A stretch of DNA of 64,000 nt, from NCBI GenBank assembly GCA_017962745.1, contig JAGCUR010000002.1, positions 1-64,000 on the forward strand, given 5' to 3'. Of this stretch, positions 25,737-34,749 are shown in pieces; within the stretch, counting starts at the first letter, position 1, and every line of letters starts with the position of its first letter. The notes beneath the pieces are model-generated. The model was not told the DNA's origin. It made no database searches and worked only from the letters and a program-made list of their open reading frames with translations. Both the position numbers and the translations under genes were made by a program. The DNA is from Bacilli bacterium (GTDB lineage: Bacteria > Bacillota_I > Bacilli_A > ML615J-28 > CAG-698).

Positions 25737-25755
25737 TATATATAATAAGAAAGAA

Positions 25756-25793
25756 AAAAAGCATATCATAACAATCGTTATGGTATGCTTTTT
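25756..25793. terminator. Bidirectional terminator
   Basis: A 12-bp stem (one G-T pair) joins GCATATCATAAC (25761-25772) and GTTATGGTATGC (25777-25788), flanked by A and T runs. It ends trkH and the convergent phosphoesterase gene. Confidence 0.9.
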
Positions 25794-25801
25794 AATTATC
25801 T

Positions 25802-28024
25802 TTATTTAGAATAAATTGGATAAATTACTACGTTATCAGAAATAGCAGTATTTGCTAATGTCCAACCAACAAATGTATATCCTTCAATTTGTGGAGCAGT
25901 AGGCTCAACTGCATTAGTACCAGATCTAATTTCTTGGAATGAAATTGTAGATCCATCAAGTGCTTTGTATGTAACTGTTACAGTATTTGATTCTAAACTG
26001 ATATTTTTCTTATAGTGTAACCACATATAAGTTATATCCGCATAATCAATTTTACCGTCTTTATCAATATCTGATAAAGCTTTTTGTTCGTTAGTTAATG
26101 TTCCACCATATACATAATTAGATATTACATCACAATCTAGTTCGTTTACAGCACCATCATAGTTTAGATCACCTAGTGCTGAGTAGAAGCAGTAGTATTC
26201 ACCAATAATTGATCCATCGCTTGCTACTAATGCTAATTTGTATTTAGCACCATCATCGGCATCAGTCTTAGCGAAGGCATATGATTCAATTGTCTTATCA
26301 ACTTCGCCAACTTTTTCATTGTTACGGAATATGTGAATTTTATCTACGCTTTCACCAACTAGTTCTGAATGCCAATTTAGGGTAATATTGCCATTATTAA
26401 TACCAGCTTTGAAATTAGAAATTCTTCCGAAATATTCAAATGTATTAGCAACGAATGTTACATCTTTAGTAGTATCATCTACATAAGTAATTCTAGCTTT
26501 GATTTCTAATAATTTATTAGCTTCTAAGCCAGTTAATTTAAATGCGATTTGTTTATCTAGAGATGGTTTATAAGAACCTGCTAAAGTAGTACCACTATAG
26601 AAGTCTATTTGCTTAACGATTGAAGTCATACTTGAATCACCATAAGCAATACCTTCATTAGCACCTTTTAATTGAACATATTCTAAACTGTTTTCAACTT
26701 TTTCTTTTAGATCAGCTCTAGCTGTGAATGGTCTTTTCGCAATGATTTCATATGAATCATTAATCGAACCATTCCATGAATAAGTATAAATACATAATTT
26801 TTCTGGAGTTACTGTGAAATACATTGCACCAGTATCACCACTATTGCCTGATTTAGCAAAACGTACATTGTTTGCTCTTGCTCGTGAATCAGATGGGTCA
26901 AGCACTGTTAAGTTACCAGTAGAAGTAGAAATCATTGGAACTGTCATATATACAGTACCTTTAGATAAATCAGTTTGAACTGTATCATTATATAATTGTT
27001 TAGTTCTAACGTATTCGTGGTCATCTCCACACAAGAATAAGTCTACATTATATTTGTCACAGAACTTACTGTAATCTTCATATCCGCCCCAGTCAGTCCA
27101 TTTAGTATCTTGAGATCTGAATACTGGGTTATGTTTGTATACAACACAATATTGGTATCTACCTTCATTCTTTCTTAGAACCTCATCAGCCCATTCAGCA
27201 GCAGCTTTAATTGTTGCTCCTCTTTGGTCATCGATACCAATGAATAATACGCTATTATATAAGAACCAGAAAGAACATAAATCATCACTGACACCATTTT
27301 GTGGGTTATTCCAAGTGTTAAGTTCCCAATCATGAACAGCTGATTGACCAGATTCGTATCCATTAAACGCAGTAGAAATCTTTTGTTCGTGGTTACCATT
27401 GATTTGTGCTAACATATAATTTCTTCTAACAGAAGAACGATTATATTCTTGCCAATCAGAATAACGGTCACCATATTTAATTGTATCACCAGTTGATAAA
27501 ATTAAATCTAGACCACCGATTTCACTTGTAGCAGCTTCGGCGTTAGCAAGTAGTTTTTCTAAAACCGTAATCTTACCAGCTTCACTTGCGTCTGAGTGTA
27601 AGTCGCCATAGTTCATAAAGTTAAATGATCCACTAAAGCCAGCTGTCTTAAAGCGATATACATCACTTTCGTTTTCCCCAGATGTTAGTTTGTAAATATA
27701 AGTTGTATCAGGAGTAAGATTATCTAGTTGCATTTTATAAACATAAAATTTACCTAAACTAGAACTGTATGCTACAGTGTTTTCTTTACCAACTACAACT
27801 TTTGTTGTTTCATATGCGAATTCGGGATCTGATTCTACTGTATAGTGGAATATACATGCACTAAAAGTAGAGTGCCAATTGAAACGCATTGAAGTTGATG
27901 AGTCTTCGGCTGGATTTGTATAGATTAAATCAAACTTTTGGACGGCTGCATTTACTTTCAAAGTAAAGCACATCATGATAAGAATTGCCAAGATTGGCAT
28001 CAATAATAAAAATTTCTTCCTCAT
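25802..28024 (-). CDS. Secreted dockerin-bearing metallophosphoesterase (purple acid phosphatase-like)
   Basis: The 740-residue protein has a signal peptide (ends near AAVQK, residue 27). A fibronectin-type III-like N-domain of purple acid phosphatases follows, then a calcineurin-like phosphoesterase domain with GDLH, GDTIKYGD, NGNHE and GDDHEY, and one or two more Ig-like modules. A dockerin-type repeat pair (DLNYDGAVNELD, DIDKDGKIDYAD) and a C-terminal Listeria-Bacteroides-type repeat ending GYTFVGW complete it. It would release phosphate outside the cell. No sortase signal is present. The dockerin implies a cohesin partner or calcium-stabilised self-association; no cohesin is seen in this window. 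AGAGGTGA precedes the start. Confidence 0.85.
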   Translation of the reverse strand: MRKKFLLLMPILAILIMMCFTLKVNAAVQKFDLIYTNPAEDSSTSMRFNWHSTFSACIFHYTVESDPEFAYETTKVVVGKENTVAYSSSLGKFYVYKMQLDNLTPDTTYIYKLTSGENESDVYRFKTAGFSGSFNFMNYGDLHSDASEAGKITVLEKLLANAEAATSEIGGLDLILSTGDTIKYGDRYSDWQEYNRSSVRRNYMLAQINGNHEQKISTAFNGYESGQSAVHDWELNTWNNPQNGVSDDLCSFWFLYNSVLFIGIDDQRGATIKAAAEWADEVLRKNEGRYQYCVVYKHNPVFRSQDTKWTDWGGYEDYSKFCDKYNVDLFLCGDDHEYVRTKQLYNDTVQTDLSKGTVYMTVPMISTSTGNLTVLDPSDSRARANNVRFAKSGNSGDTGAMYFTVTPEKLCIYTYSWNGSINDSYEIIAKRPFTARADLKEKVENSLEYVQLKGANEGIAYGDSSMTSIVKQIDFYSGTTLAGSYKPSLDKQIAFKLTGLEANKLLEIKARITYVDDTTKDVTFVANTFEYFGRISNFKAGINNGNITLNWHSELVGESVDKIHIFRNNEKVGEVDKTIESYAFAKTDADDGAKYKLALVASDGSIIGEYYCFYSALGDLNYDGAVNELDCDVISNYVYGGTLTNEQKALSDIDKDGKIDYADITYMWLHYKKNISLESNTVTVTYKALDGSTISFQEIRSGTNAVEPTAPQIEGYTFVGWTLANTAISDNVVIYPIYSK

Positions 28025-28108
28025 TATTATTCACCTCTAATATTAATTATACTAATTAACTTGCCGTTTCTCAACATCATTCCCCAATTTTACATTATTA
28101 TTTTTTAT

Positions 28109-28129
28109 AAGGTTATAAAATATAACCTT
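28109..28129 (+). promoter_or_regulatory. Perfect inverted repeat overlapping the -35 box
   Basis: AAGGTTATA (28109-28117) and TATAACCTT (28121-28129) are perfect inverse complements around AAA. The last two bases form the start of the -35 hexamer of the lipoprotein promoter. No T run follows on either strand, so it is not a terminator; a repressor operator is the simplest reading. Confidence 0.55.
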
Positions 28130-28156
28130 GAAAAAGGGCTATATTTAGACTATAAT
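28128..28156 (+). promoter_or_regulatory. Promoter of small lipoprotein gene, -10 flanked by inverted repeat
   Basis: TTGAAA (28128-28133), a 17-base spacer and TATAAT (28151-28156). The -10 box is framed by TTAGAC (28145-28150) and GTCTAA (28157-28162), perfect inverse complements. Confidence 0.7.
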
Positions 28157-28180
28157 GTCTAATAGAAACAGGAGAAGATT

Positions 28181-28579
28181 ATGGTAAAAAGATTTTCAAA
28201 AATATTATTAGTTTTATTATTTGCAGTGCTTTGTATTTGTGTAAGTGGCTGCAATGATAATAAAGAAAAAATAAGATGGGCCGAAAAGATCAATGATCGC
28301 CACGATCGATATATGAGCGGTGATGTTAAGACACCATATGAATATGCAGATTTACTTGAAAAGCTAAATGGCGATTTTGGTAATTGTAATTATGGAACTG
28401 TTACTAACGTAGATATCCAAGCAGCAACTGGTATTTTATACTGGATTGATGGAGATTATTCAGAAGAAGAATTAGCTGATAGAATCAAAAATGGTAAGAA
28501 ACTTAAAGGCTTAGCCGTGTCATTTGCGCTAGGTTTAGCAGTTGATGCCTATTATGGTGATTTAAAAGATTGGCTATAA
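28181..28579 (+). CDS. Small lipoprotein of unknown function
   Basis: The 132-residue protein has a lipoprotein signal with lipobox VSGC (Cys at about residue 24). A mainly helical, charged mature part of about 108 residues follows, ending LAVDAYYGDLKDWL. AGGAGA precedes the ATG. No domain is recognised. Its promoter is unusual, with two perfect palindromes over the -35 and -10 boxes, which suggests tight control by at least one repressor. It is monocistronic, with a strong bidirectional terminator right behind the stop. Confidence 0.75.
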   Translation: MVKRFSKILLVLLFAVLCICVSGCNDNKEKIRWAEKINDRHDRYMSGDVKTPYEYADLLEKLNGDFGNCNYGTVTNVDIQAATGILYWIDGDYSEEELADRIKNGKKLKGLAVSFALGLAVDAYYGDLKDWL

Positions 28580-28581
28580 GA

Positions 28582-28610
28582 AAATGATGCACTATTGTGC
28601 ATCATTTTTT
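28582..28610. terminator. Bidirectional terminator
   Basis: AAATGATGCAC (28582-28592) pairs with GTGCATCATTT (28597-28607) around TATT. The stop codon of the minus-strand gene lies inside the hairpin. Confidence 0.9.
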
Positions 28611-29869
28611 AATTTGTTTATAATATCTGGAAATGATGATTCATATACATTATCCATCATGTTATCTAAATCATCTAAGAAAAACATCATTTCTCCGCAG
28701 TTAATTCTGCCACCTGATAGTAAGAACTTTTTAATTCCTCGATATAGTGAAGTAGTTTCTGGGATCTCCTCAGGTTTAATATTCACGTTATGGAAGATGA
28801 AATTAAAGACGTTACCTTCTCCGGTTGCAGTAGGAACCGTGTACCCACATTTTTTAATACGTGAGATATTACCCTTGTTTTCATCAATTATATATTTTAG
28901 TTGTGGACTAAATAACCATGAAAACCCTCTAACGGCTACGAAGTTACGTTCTGGGTAATACTTCTTAAAAAATCTAATACCTTTGCGGATACTTGCTTGG
29001 AAGTTTTCAATCGTGTAGGGGTTTCTACTCGATACATGGAATTCTAAAAACCAATCATCTTTTTTAGGAAGTGGACTCCACTCATTTTTATCTAATCTAA
29101 CAATATCTTTTAGTACTACCCCATATGGGTCAACGGGATTGCCATAATAATAATTATCATCTTCACTAAATGTAGTGGTGAAAGCATAATCATAAACCCC
29201 ATTTACCCCATCTAACTGGCCGTCCTTACGAATGTTTTTATCTTCTTGCATTAAGATTAGTTTTTGACCAGCTTTATTGACAAAGCCGTGCCAAGCTATA
29301 CTATTATCAAATGGCTCTAAGGTAAGGGTATCAATTGGAAATAGCTCCAAGTATGCTACAATCGTATCCCATCTAATTACTCCACCCGTACGCTTGTTAC
29401 GCATCCAGCGGTGAATATGATGTGATAAGTCCCAAAACTGTGGCACTAGATATTTCTTTGGTATCTTTCTAGCTAATGCTTCCTCATAACGCCATTTGAA
29501 TGGCGCAATAATTGTAAAGGTATGAAGAATATAGTCATCTAACGCATAGGAAGATACTTTAGAATAGATTTGATTAGCAGTAGAATAAAAAGCAATATAA
29601 GAGATGTATTTATAGTAGTAACAAGCTAGCTTTGCTTCGTAGTTAGAATTGATGTAATCTAAACAGTTATGAAGGTCGCTCTTTACATCATCTTCGATTT
29701 TTAAAATAGTGCAATCATATTCTAATTCTTCATGAGTCATGAAATCTTCAGGCTCATTTTTTAGATAATCAATAAATTCTTCATATTTATCAATATATTT
29801 TTTAGGAAGACTTTCTAGACCTAATAATTTTAATAAATATTCTTGATTTAAATCATTTAAGATTTTCAT
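28592..29869 (-). CDS. GNAT-like acyltransferase with NAT_N/GNAT_C domains
   Basis: The 425-residue protein resembles the acyltransferase family with an N-terminal helical domain (DUF5596/NAT_N) and a C-terminal GNAT_C domain. Family-like features are LEFHVSSRNPYTIENFQASI and RGFSWLFSPQLKYIIDEN near residues 290-345. The reaction is unknown. The start at 29869 (ATG with AGGA upstream) is preferred; a longer frame reaching 29995 would run through the body of the upstream gene. It overlaps the GH18 gene by 17 bases, so the two proteins are made together, which suggests a shared pathway on an acylated amino sugar or its derivative. Function is inferred from context. Confidence 0.65.
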   Translation of the reverse strand: MKILNDLNQEYLLKLLGLESLPKKYIDKYEEFIDYLKNEPEDFMTHEELEYDCTILKIEDDVKSDLHNCLDYINSNYEAKLACYYYKYISYIAFYSTANQIYSKVSSYALDDYILHTFTIIAPFKWRYEEALARKIPKKYLVPQFWDLSHHIHRWMRNKRTGGVIRWDTIVAYLELFPIDTLTLEPFDNSIAWHGFVNKAGQKLILMQEDKNIRKDGQLDGVNGVYDYAFTTTFSEDDNYYYGNPVDPYGVVLKDIVRLDKNEWSPLPKKDDWFLEFHVSSRNPYTIENFQASIRKGIRFFKKYYPERNFVAVRGFSWLFSPQLKYIIDENKGNISRIKKCGYTVPTATGEGNVFNFIFHNVNIKPEEIPETTSLYRGIKKFLLSGGRINCGEMMFFLDDLDNMMDNVYESSFPDIINKLKNDAQ

Positions 29870-30836
29870 ACATTGTCCTAAGTAGCGTGCCAAACTTATC
29901 GCTATTATATTCCCAATACATGATACCAGCCATATTATGTTCTTTGATGTAAGCACATTTTTCTTTAATGCTACGCGGATCATCATAAGTAACATAATGG
30001 TTTTTATTTAATATAATAAGCGGAGCGTGGGCATCTTCGTTCCATACGAATTTAACAGTTTTATCATTAACAACTTCTGATTCAATGCGCCAATAAGGAT
30101 AATGTCCTTTAGGTGCATCATTTTTATCAAGAGTAAATACTTTACCGTAAGTAGCAGAACCCATTATAATCTTTTCATATGGCATACCAGCTTCATGGTA
30201 CCAAGTGATAGCTTCATCTCCTGATACTTGCGGGTCATCTTTTTCTTTAAATAGGTTAGTATGATGGCGATATGCCCCATCAACTGAATGACCTAAATCA
30301 TATGTCATAATGTTCAAATAATTAATTAGCGGCTCAATCTTCTTAATTTCAATATCAGTTACGCACTTAAAGCCAGCACCAACAGCAACTGTGATTAATA
30401 GACCTGGCTTAATGCTATCAAGGGCAGCACGGAGTTCAGATATGAAATAAGTGAAGTTAGGTGTATCATCTTGACTATAGGCAATGCCAGCAGCACCGCT
30501 ATTAGGATATTCCCAGTCTAGGTCAATACCATCAATTTGATATTTCTTCACAAATTCGCTAATTGATTCCACAAATATTTTACGGTTTTCTTTAGTAGAG
30601 CATGCTTGGCTAAAGCCATCAGCACCCCAGCCACCGATTGATAAAACCACTTTGCGGTTTTCATTTTGTAAAGCAAGGATATCATCTAAATGGAATAAGC
30701 GCGATGTATCAATTGTGTGATCATCATTAACTTTCGCAAACGAATAGTTAACGATATCGACTTTGTCCATATTTTCTAAATTAAAAGGTAGCTCAGGAGA
30801 GCGATCGTAAATGTAAGCACAAACTAGTTTTTTCAT
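29853..30836 (-). CDS. Cytosolic GH18 chitinase/endo-glucosaminidase-like enzyme
   Basis: The 327-residue protein is a bare GH18 barrel: VVLSIGGWGADGF at about 63-75, the catalytic motif DGIDLDWEYP with Glu109, LNIMTYDL near 186 and IMYWEYNSD near the end. There is no signal peptide, so it acts inside the cell, probably on imported oligosaccharides such as chitobiose-type units. The ATG at 30836 has GGAGG before it; a TTG four codons upstream overlaps that site. It is the first gene of a two-gene operon with the acyltransferase at 28592, divergent from pepF. A secreted GH18 lipoprotein occurs at 36642. Confidence 0.88.
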   Translation of the reverse strand: MKKLVCAYIYDRSPELPFNLENMDKVDIVNYSFAKVNDDHTIDTSRLFHLDDILALQNENRKVVLSIGGWGADGFSQACSTKENRKIFVESISEFVKKYQIDGIDLDWEYPNSGAAGIAYSQDDTPNFTYFISELRAALDSIKPGLLITVAVGAGFKCVTDIEIKKIEPLINYLNIMTYDLGHSVDGAYRHHTNLFKEKDDPQVSGDEAITWYHEAGMPYEKIIMGSATYGKVFTLDKNDAPKGHYPYWRIESEVVNDKTVKFVWNEDAHAPLIILNKNHYVTYDDPRSIKEKCAYIKEHNMAGIMYWEYNSDKFGTLLRTMYENLK

Positions 30837-30928
30837 ATTTACCTCCAATATCTATATTAATTATACACTATTTATTTTTTATTTAGTAAATTGTGTTATA
30901 ATTAATTAAATATAAAAGGAGACTCATT

Positions 30929-32695
30929 ATGAATAATTGGAATTTGACTTATTTATTTAAAGATGATGCAGCATGGGAAAGCGAATTTGATTCCCTAAAA
31001 GAAATGTTTAAGAAGATGATTTCTTATAGAGGCAAACTTGCTAATGAAAAAGACTTCACAGAATTTAAAAAGTTAGAAATGCAATTTGAGGAAAGATTTG
31101 AAAAGATCTATCAATATGCTTCACTAAAAAGTGATTTAAATAAAAAAGATGTAGCTAACGCTACAGCTTATGCAAAGGTAATGAATTTTTATGCGGAACT
31201 AGCATCAAGCATGTCTTTTGAGGAACCAGAACTACTATCTATTGGTAAAGATAAAATAATGAGTTTTATCGATAACAATAAAGAATTAGAAGAATTAAGA
31301 TTTGGCTTAGAAAAGATGTTTAGACAAACTGAGCATATTCTAGATGAAAAGAGCGAACAACTACTTGCTAGATTAATGCCAGTTACATCTAATGGCCGTG
31401 AATTATATAGTGCGCTAGCAGTTGCGGATAGCACTCCTGTTACCATTACTTTAAAGAACGGTAAAAGCGTTACTATTACACAAGGTAACTGGACCGTATT
31501 AGAAGAAGAAGCTGATAATGATGAAGACAGAAAAAAGATATTTGAAGCAATCTTTGCTAAGTATGACACATTAAAAACTACTTTTGCTACAATCTATAAT
31601 CAAATAATCAATGCTAATAAAGCTAATGCGGCAAATAGAAATTATAATTCTATTTTAGAAAGTTACTTACACCGCAATGCGATTCCTGAAGATGTATTTA
31701 CTACTTTAGTAAAAGTAGCAAGTACTAAAAATGATGCCTTAAAGAAATACATTAAACTAAGACAAAAATATTTAGGACTTGAAGAATATCATACTTATAA
31801 TCGTTTCATGAAGTTAGCATCTTCAAATAAGAAATATACTTACGACCAAGCCAAAGAATTATTCTTTGATTCAATTAAAGTATTTCCTCAAGACTTCCAA
31901 GATAAAGCAAGACTTGCTTTAGAAGAAGGATTTGTAGATGTGTATGAAAAAGAAGGAAAGAGAAGCGGAGCATATTCTAGTAGTGTCGTAAATAGTAGAC
32001 CATTTATTTTACTTAACTATACAGATTCACTTGAAGATGTATTTACAGTAGCTCATGAATCAGGTCACTCAATTCATTCATTATATGCAGCTGAAGCGCA
32101 ACCTGCTAGCTTACAAGATTACACGATATTTGTAGCTGAAATTGCATCTACATTTAACGAACATAGACTTCTTGATTATTTAATTGAATCAGGTAAAGCT
32201 ACGAAAGAAGAAAAGATTGTTTTACTTCAAAAAGCCATTGATTCTATTATGTCTACATTCTACCGTCAAACATTATTTGCTAATTATGAATATGAAGCAA
32301 ATATGATCGCAGCCAAAGGTGGAGTTATTAACCATGAAGTATTATCTAATATCATGATTGATTTATATAATAAATATTATGGTATTGATATTAATAAAGA
32401 AGTTTATAAGAAATATGTATGGTGTTATATTCCACACTTATTCTATACACCATTCTATGTATACCAATATGCTACATCTTTTGCAGCATCATTAAAGCTT
32501 TACCAAAGCGTAAAGAATGGTGGTGCTAAAGAATTTGATAATTATATTGGACTCTTAAAAGCAGGTGGATCTGATTATCCAGTTAAAGAAGCACTAGCAG
32601 CAGGCGTTGACTTTACTAACGAAGATACATTCATGGCAGTTGTTAATAGAATGGAAGAGTTAGTAGACGAATTAGAAAAAGTATTAGCTGAATAA
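30929..32695 (+). CDS. pepF: Oligoendopeptidase F
   Basis: The 588-residue protein matches family M3B oligoendopeptidase F in length and layout: a helical N-terminal lobe and a catalytic lobe with the zinc motif HESGH (His376, Glu377, His380). The third ligand Glu is in the following FVAEIASTFNEH segment. It cleaves peptides of about 7-17 residues in the cytosol. AAAGGAG precedes the ATG and TATAAT lies near 30895-30902. It is transcribed alone, and the region between it and rimO has no clear terminator. Confidence 0.94.
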   Translation: MNNWNLTYLFKDDAAWESEFDSLKEMFKKMISYRGKLANEKDFTEFKKLEMQFEERFEKIYQYASLKSDLNKKDVANATAYAKVMNFYAELASSMSFEEPELLSIGKDKIMSFIDNNKELEELRFGLEKMFRQTEHILDEKSEQLLARLMPVTSNGRELYSALAVADSTPVTITLKNGKSVTITQGNWTVLEEEADNDEDRKKIFEAIFAKYDTLKTTFATIYNQIINANKANAANRNYNSILESYLHRNAIPEDVFTTLVKVASTKNDALKKYIKLRQKYLGLEEYHTYNRFMKLASSNKKYTYDQAKELFFDSIKVFPQDFQDKARLALEEGFVDVYEKEGKRSGAYSSSVVNSRPFILLNYTDSLEDVFTVAHESGHSIHSLYAAEAQPASLQDYTIFVAEIASTFNEHRLLDYLIESGKATKEEKIVLLQKAIDSIMSTFYRQTLFANYEYEANMIAAKGGVINHEVLSNIMIDLYNKYYGIDINKEVYKKYVWCYIPHLFYTPFYVYQYATSFAASLKLYQSVKNGGAKEFDNYIGLLKAGGSDYPVKEALAAGVDFTNEDTFMAVVNRMEELVDELEKVLAE

Positions 32696-32755
32696 GCTAC
32701 TTTTGTTTAATGGGATAATTTGATATAATCTATATATAATAAGAAAGAGATAATT

Positions 32756-34072
32756 ATGAAAAATTTAAAGATTTGCCTAATATCTTTAGGGTGTGAAAAG
32801 AACTTAGTTGATAGTGAAATAATCTTAGGGATGTTTAATGAATATGGTTATATCATTACTCCTAATAAAGCTAAAGCAGATGTAATCATTGTTAATACTT
32901 GTGGGTTCATTGAAGATGCCAAAAAGGAAGCAATAGATACCATTTTAGATGCTCTAGATTATCAAAAGAATGGAACTAAAGTAATCGTCGTTGGATGTTT
33001 AGTGCAAAGATATTATGATGATTTAATTAAAGAAATCCCGGAAGTTGATCTATATGTAAGGATTAAAGATTACCTTCATTTAGGTGAAAAGGTAGAAGCA
33101 TTACTAGCTGATAAAATAGTTAAAAAAGGAATGTGCTTTAAACCACTTAATAGACTAGTATCTACTCCTGCCCATATGGCATATGTTAGGATCTCAGAAG
33201 GTTGTAATAACAGATGTACATACTGCGCTATCCCTTTAATTAGAGGTAGCTTTGTAAGTAGATGTAAAGACGATATCTTATGCGAAGTTAAAGGCTTAGT
33301 TAAAGAAGGTCGTAAAGAAATATGCTTGATTAGTCAAGATGTTACTAATTATGGATATGATTTAACAGATATGAATTTAGCTAAATTATTAACTGAAATC
33401 GTAGCAATTGATGGCGATTTTAAAGTCAGATTACTTTATTTATACCCAGATGAAATAACTGATGAGCTAATTCATACGATTAAGAATAACGATAAAATCA
33501 TGCCATATTTTGATATTCCATTGCAGAGTGCATCTAATAAAATCCTTAAAGCAATGCACCGCCGTGGCAGTCGTGAGTTTGTGCTAGATCTCATGAATAA
33601 GATTAGAAATCTTATTCCCGATGCGATCTTTAGAACAACAATGATTGTTGGTTTCCCTGGGGAAACTGATAGCGATTTTAATGATACATTAGAGTTTATT
33701 AAGATTGCTAAGTTTAATCATCTTGGTGCATTTAAATATTCACCTGAAGATGATACAACTGCTGCTTTGATGGAAGATCAAATCGATGAAGATATTAAGA
33801 CAAAACGCTATAACGAGTTGATGGAAGTCCAAAAAATGATATCATATGAAGCTAATAAAGCATTCATAGGTAGGAAATATTCGGTTATTATCGAAGGCTA
33901 TAATGAAGATAATTATGCTTATTTTGGCCGTTCATACTTCTTAGCACCGGATGATATTGATGGGGAAATCTATATTGAGGCGGATAAAGAATTAGAAATA
34001 TCAAAAGAATATTTAGTAGAAATTACTGATGCTAGTTTTTATGATTTGTTTGGGAAGGTAGTAAGTGTATAA
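32756..34072 (+). CDS. rimO: Ribosomal protein S12 methylthiotransferase RimO
   Basis: The 438-residue radical SAM enzyme starts with the RimO-type signature SLGCEKNLVDSEI. The first cluster cysteines are in the MTTase domain (Cys13, Cys49, Cys81 region), then the radical SAM triad CNNRCTYC (Cys150, Cys154, Cys157) and a C-terminal TRAM domain. It adds a methylthio group to an Asp of ribosomal protein S12. The N-terminal wording distinguishes it from MiaB, which has a different tRNA-binding context. The next gene starts within its 3' end (8-base overlap), so it heads a six-gene cluster. Confidence 0.94.
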   Translation: MKNLKICLISLGCEKNLVDSEIILGMFNEYGYIITPNKAKADVIIVNTCGFIEDAKKEAIDTILDALDYQKNGTKVIVVGCLVQRYYDDLIKEIPEVDLYVRIKDYLHLGEKVEALLADKIVKKGMCFKPLNRLVSTPAHMAYVRISEGCNNRCTYCAIPLIRGSFVSRCKDDILCEVKGLVKEGRKEICLISQDVTNYGYDLTDMNLAKLLTEIVAIDGDFKVRLLYLYPDEITDELIHTIKNNDKIMPYFDIPLQSASNKILKAMHRRGSREFVLDLMNKIRNLIPDAIFRTTMIVGFPGETDSDFNDTLEFIKIAKFNHLGAFKYSPEDDTTAALMEDQIDEDIKTKRYNELMEVQKMISYEANKAFIGRKYSVIIEGYNEDNYAYFGRSYFLAPDDIDGEIYIEADKELEISKEYLVEITDASFYDLFGKVVSV

Positions 34073-34739
34073 ATATTTATTAATTGATTGTGATGATACA
34101 ATTCTAGATTTCGGTAAAAGCGAAAGGGCTTCAATTGCTCAAGTTATGGAGAAGTATGGAGTAAGCCCAACTGTAAAAGCGGTTGAAAAGTATGTGAAGC
34201 TTAATGAAAAGTTTTGGCGTCTTTTTGAAAAAGGTAAAATTACTAAAGAAAGATTATTAGAACTAAGATTTATTAAGTTTTTTAAGAAATACAAAATTGA
34301 TGTAGATGGTAAAGCGATCAATAAAGAATATTTAGAGACGCTTACCCACAATGTATTTGTTATTAATGGGATTGAAGATGTCCTTAAATATTTAAAAGAT
34401 AAAGGATATAAACTATACATCATTACTAATGGAGTAAAGAGTACCCAAATTGCTAGATGGAATCAAACTGATCTACTTAAATATTTTGATGGGGCTTTTA
34501 TCTCCGAAGAAATAGGATACTTCAAACCACAAAAAGAATATTTTGAGTATGTGGTAAGTAACATTGGAGATAGTGATTTAAGCAATTATTTAGTAATTGG
34601 TGATAGTATATCTTCAGATATCACAGGTGGAATAAACTATAATATTGATGTAGCATGGTTTAATCCAAAGAAGAAAAAGAGTAAAATAAAAGTAGATTAT
34701 GAATTTCATAGTTTAGATGATTATTACAAATATTTATAA
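34065..34739 (+). CDS. HAD-family hydrolase, YjjG-type nucleotidase
   Basis: The 224-residue protein has HAD motifs: I is LLIDCDDTILDF (nucleophile Asp9, with the second Asp two residues on), II is IITNG, III contains the Lys of GYFKPQKEYF and IV is VIGDSISSDI. The first motif and the cap length resemble YjjG, which dephosphorylates noncanonical pyrimidine nucleotides, but substrate choice in HAD enzymes is hard to predict. It starts at GTG 34065, overlapping rimO by 8 bases, with GGAAGGTAG just upstream. Confidence 0.85.
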   Translation: MYKYLLIDCDDTILDFGKSERASIAQVMEKYGVSPTVKAVEKYVKLNEKFWRLFEKGKITKERLLELRFIKFFKKYKIDVDGKAINKEYLETLTHNVFVINGIEDVLKYLKDKGYKLYIITNGVKSTQIARWNQTDLLKYFDGAFISEEIGYFKPQKEYFEYVVSNIGDSDLSNYLVIGDSISSDITGGINYNIDVAWFNPKKKKSKIKVDYEFHSLDDYYKYL

Positions 34740-34749
34740 GGAGTAAGAA

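Noticed and set aside
28584-28958. Plus-strand 124-residue frame opposite the GNAT_C gene
   Set aside because: It mirrors the coding strand of 28592-29869 and starts inside a terminator hairpin without a ribosome site.
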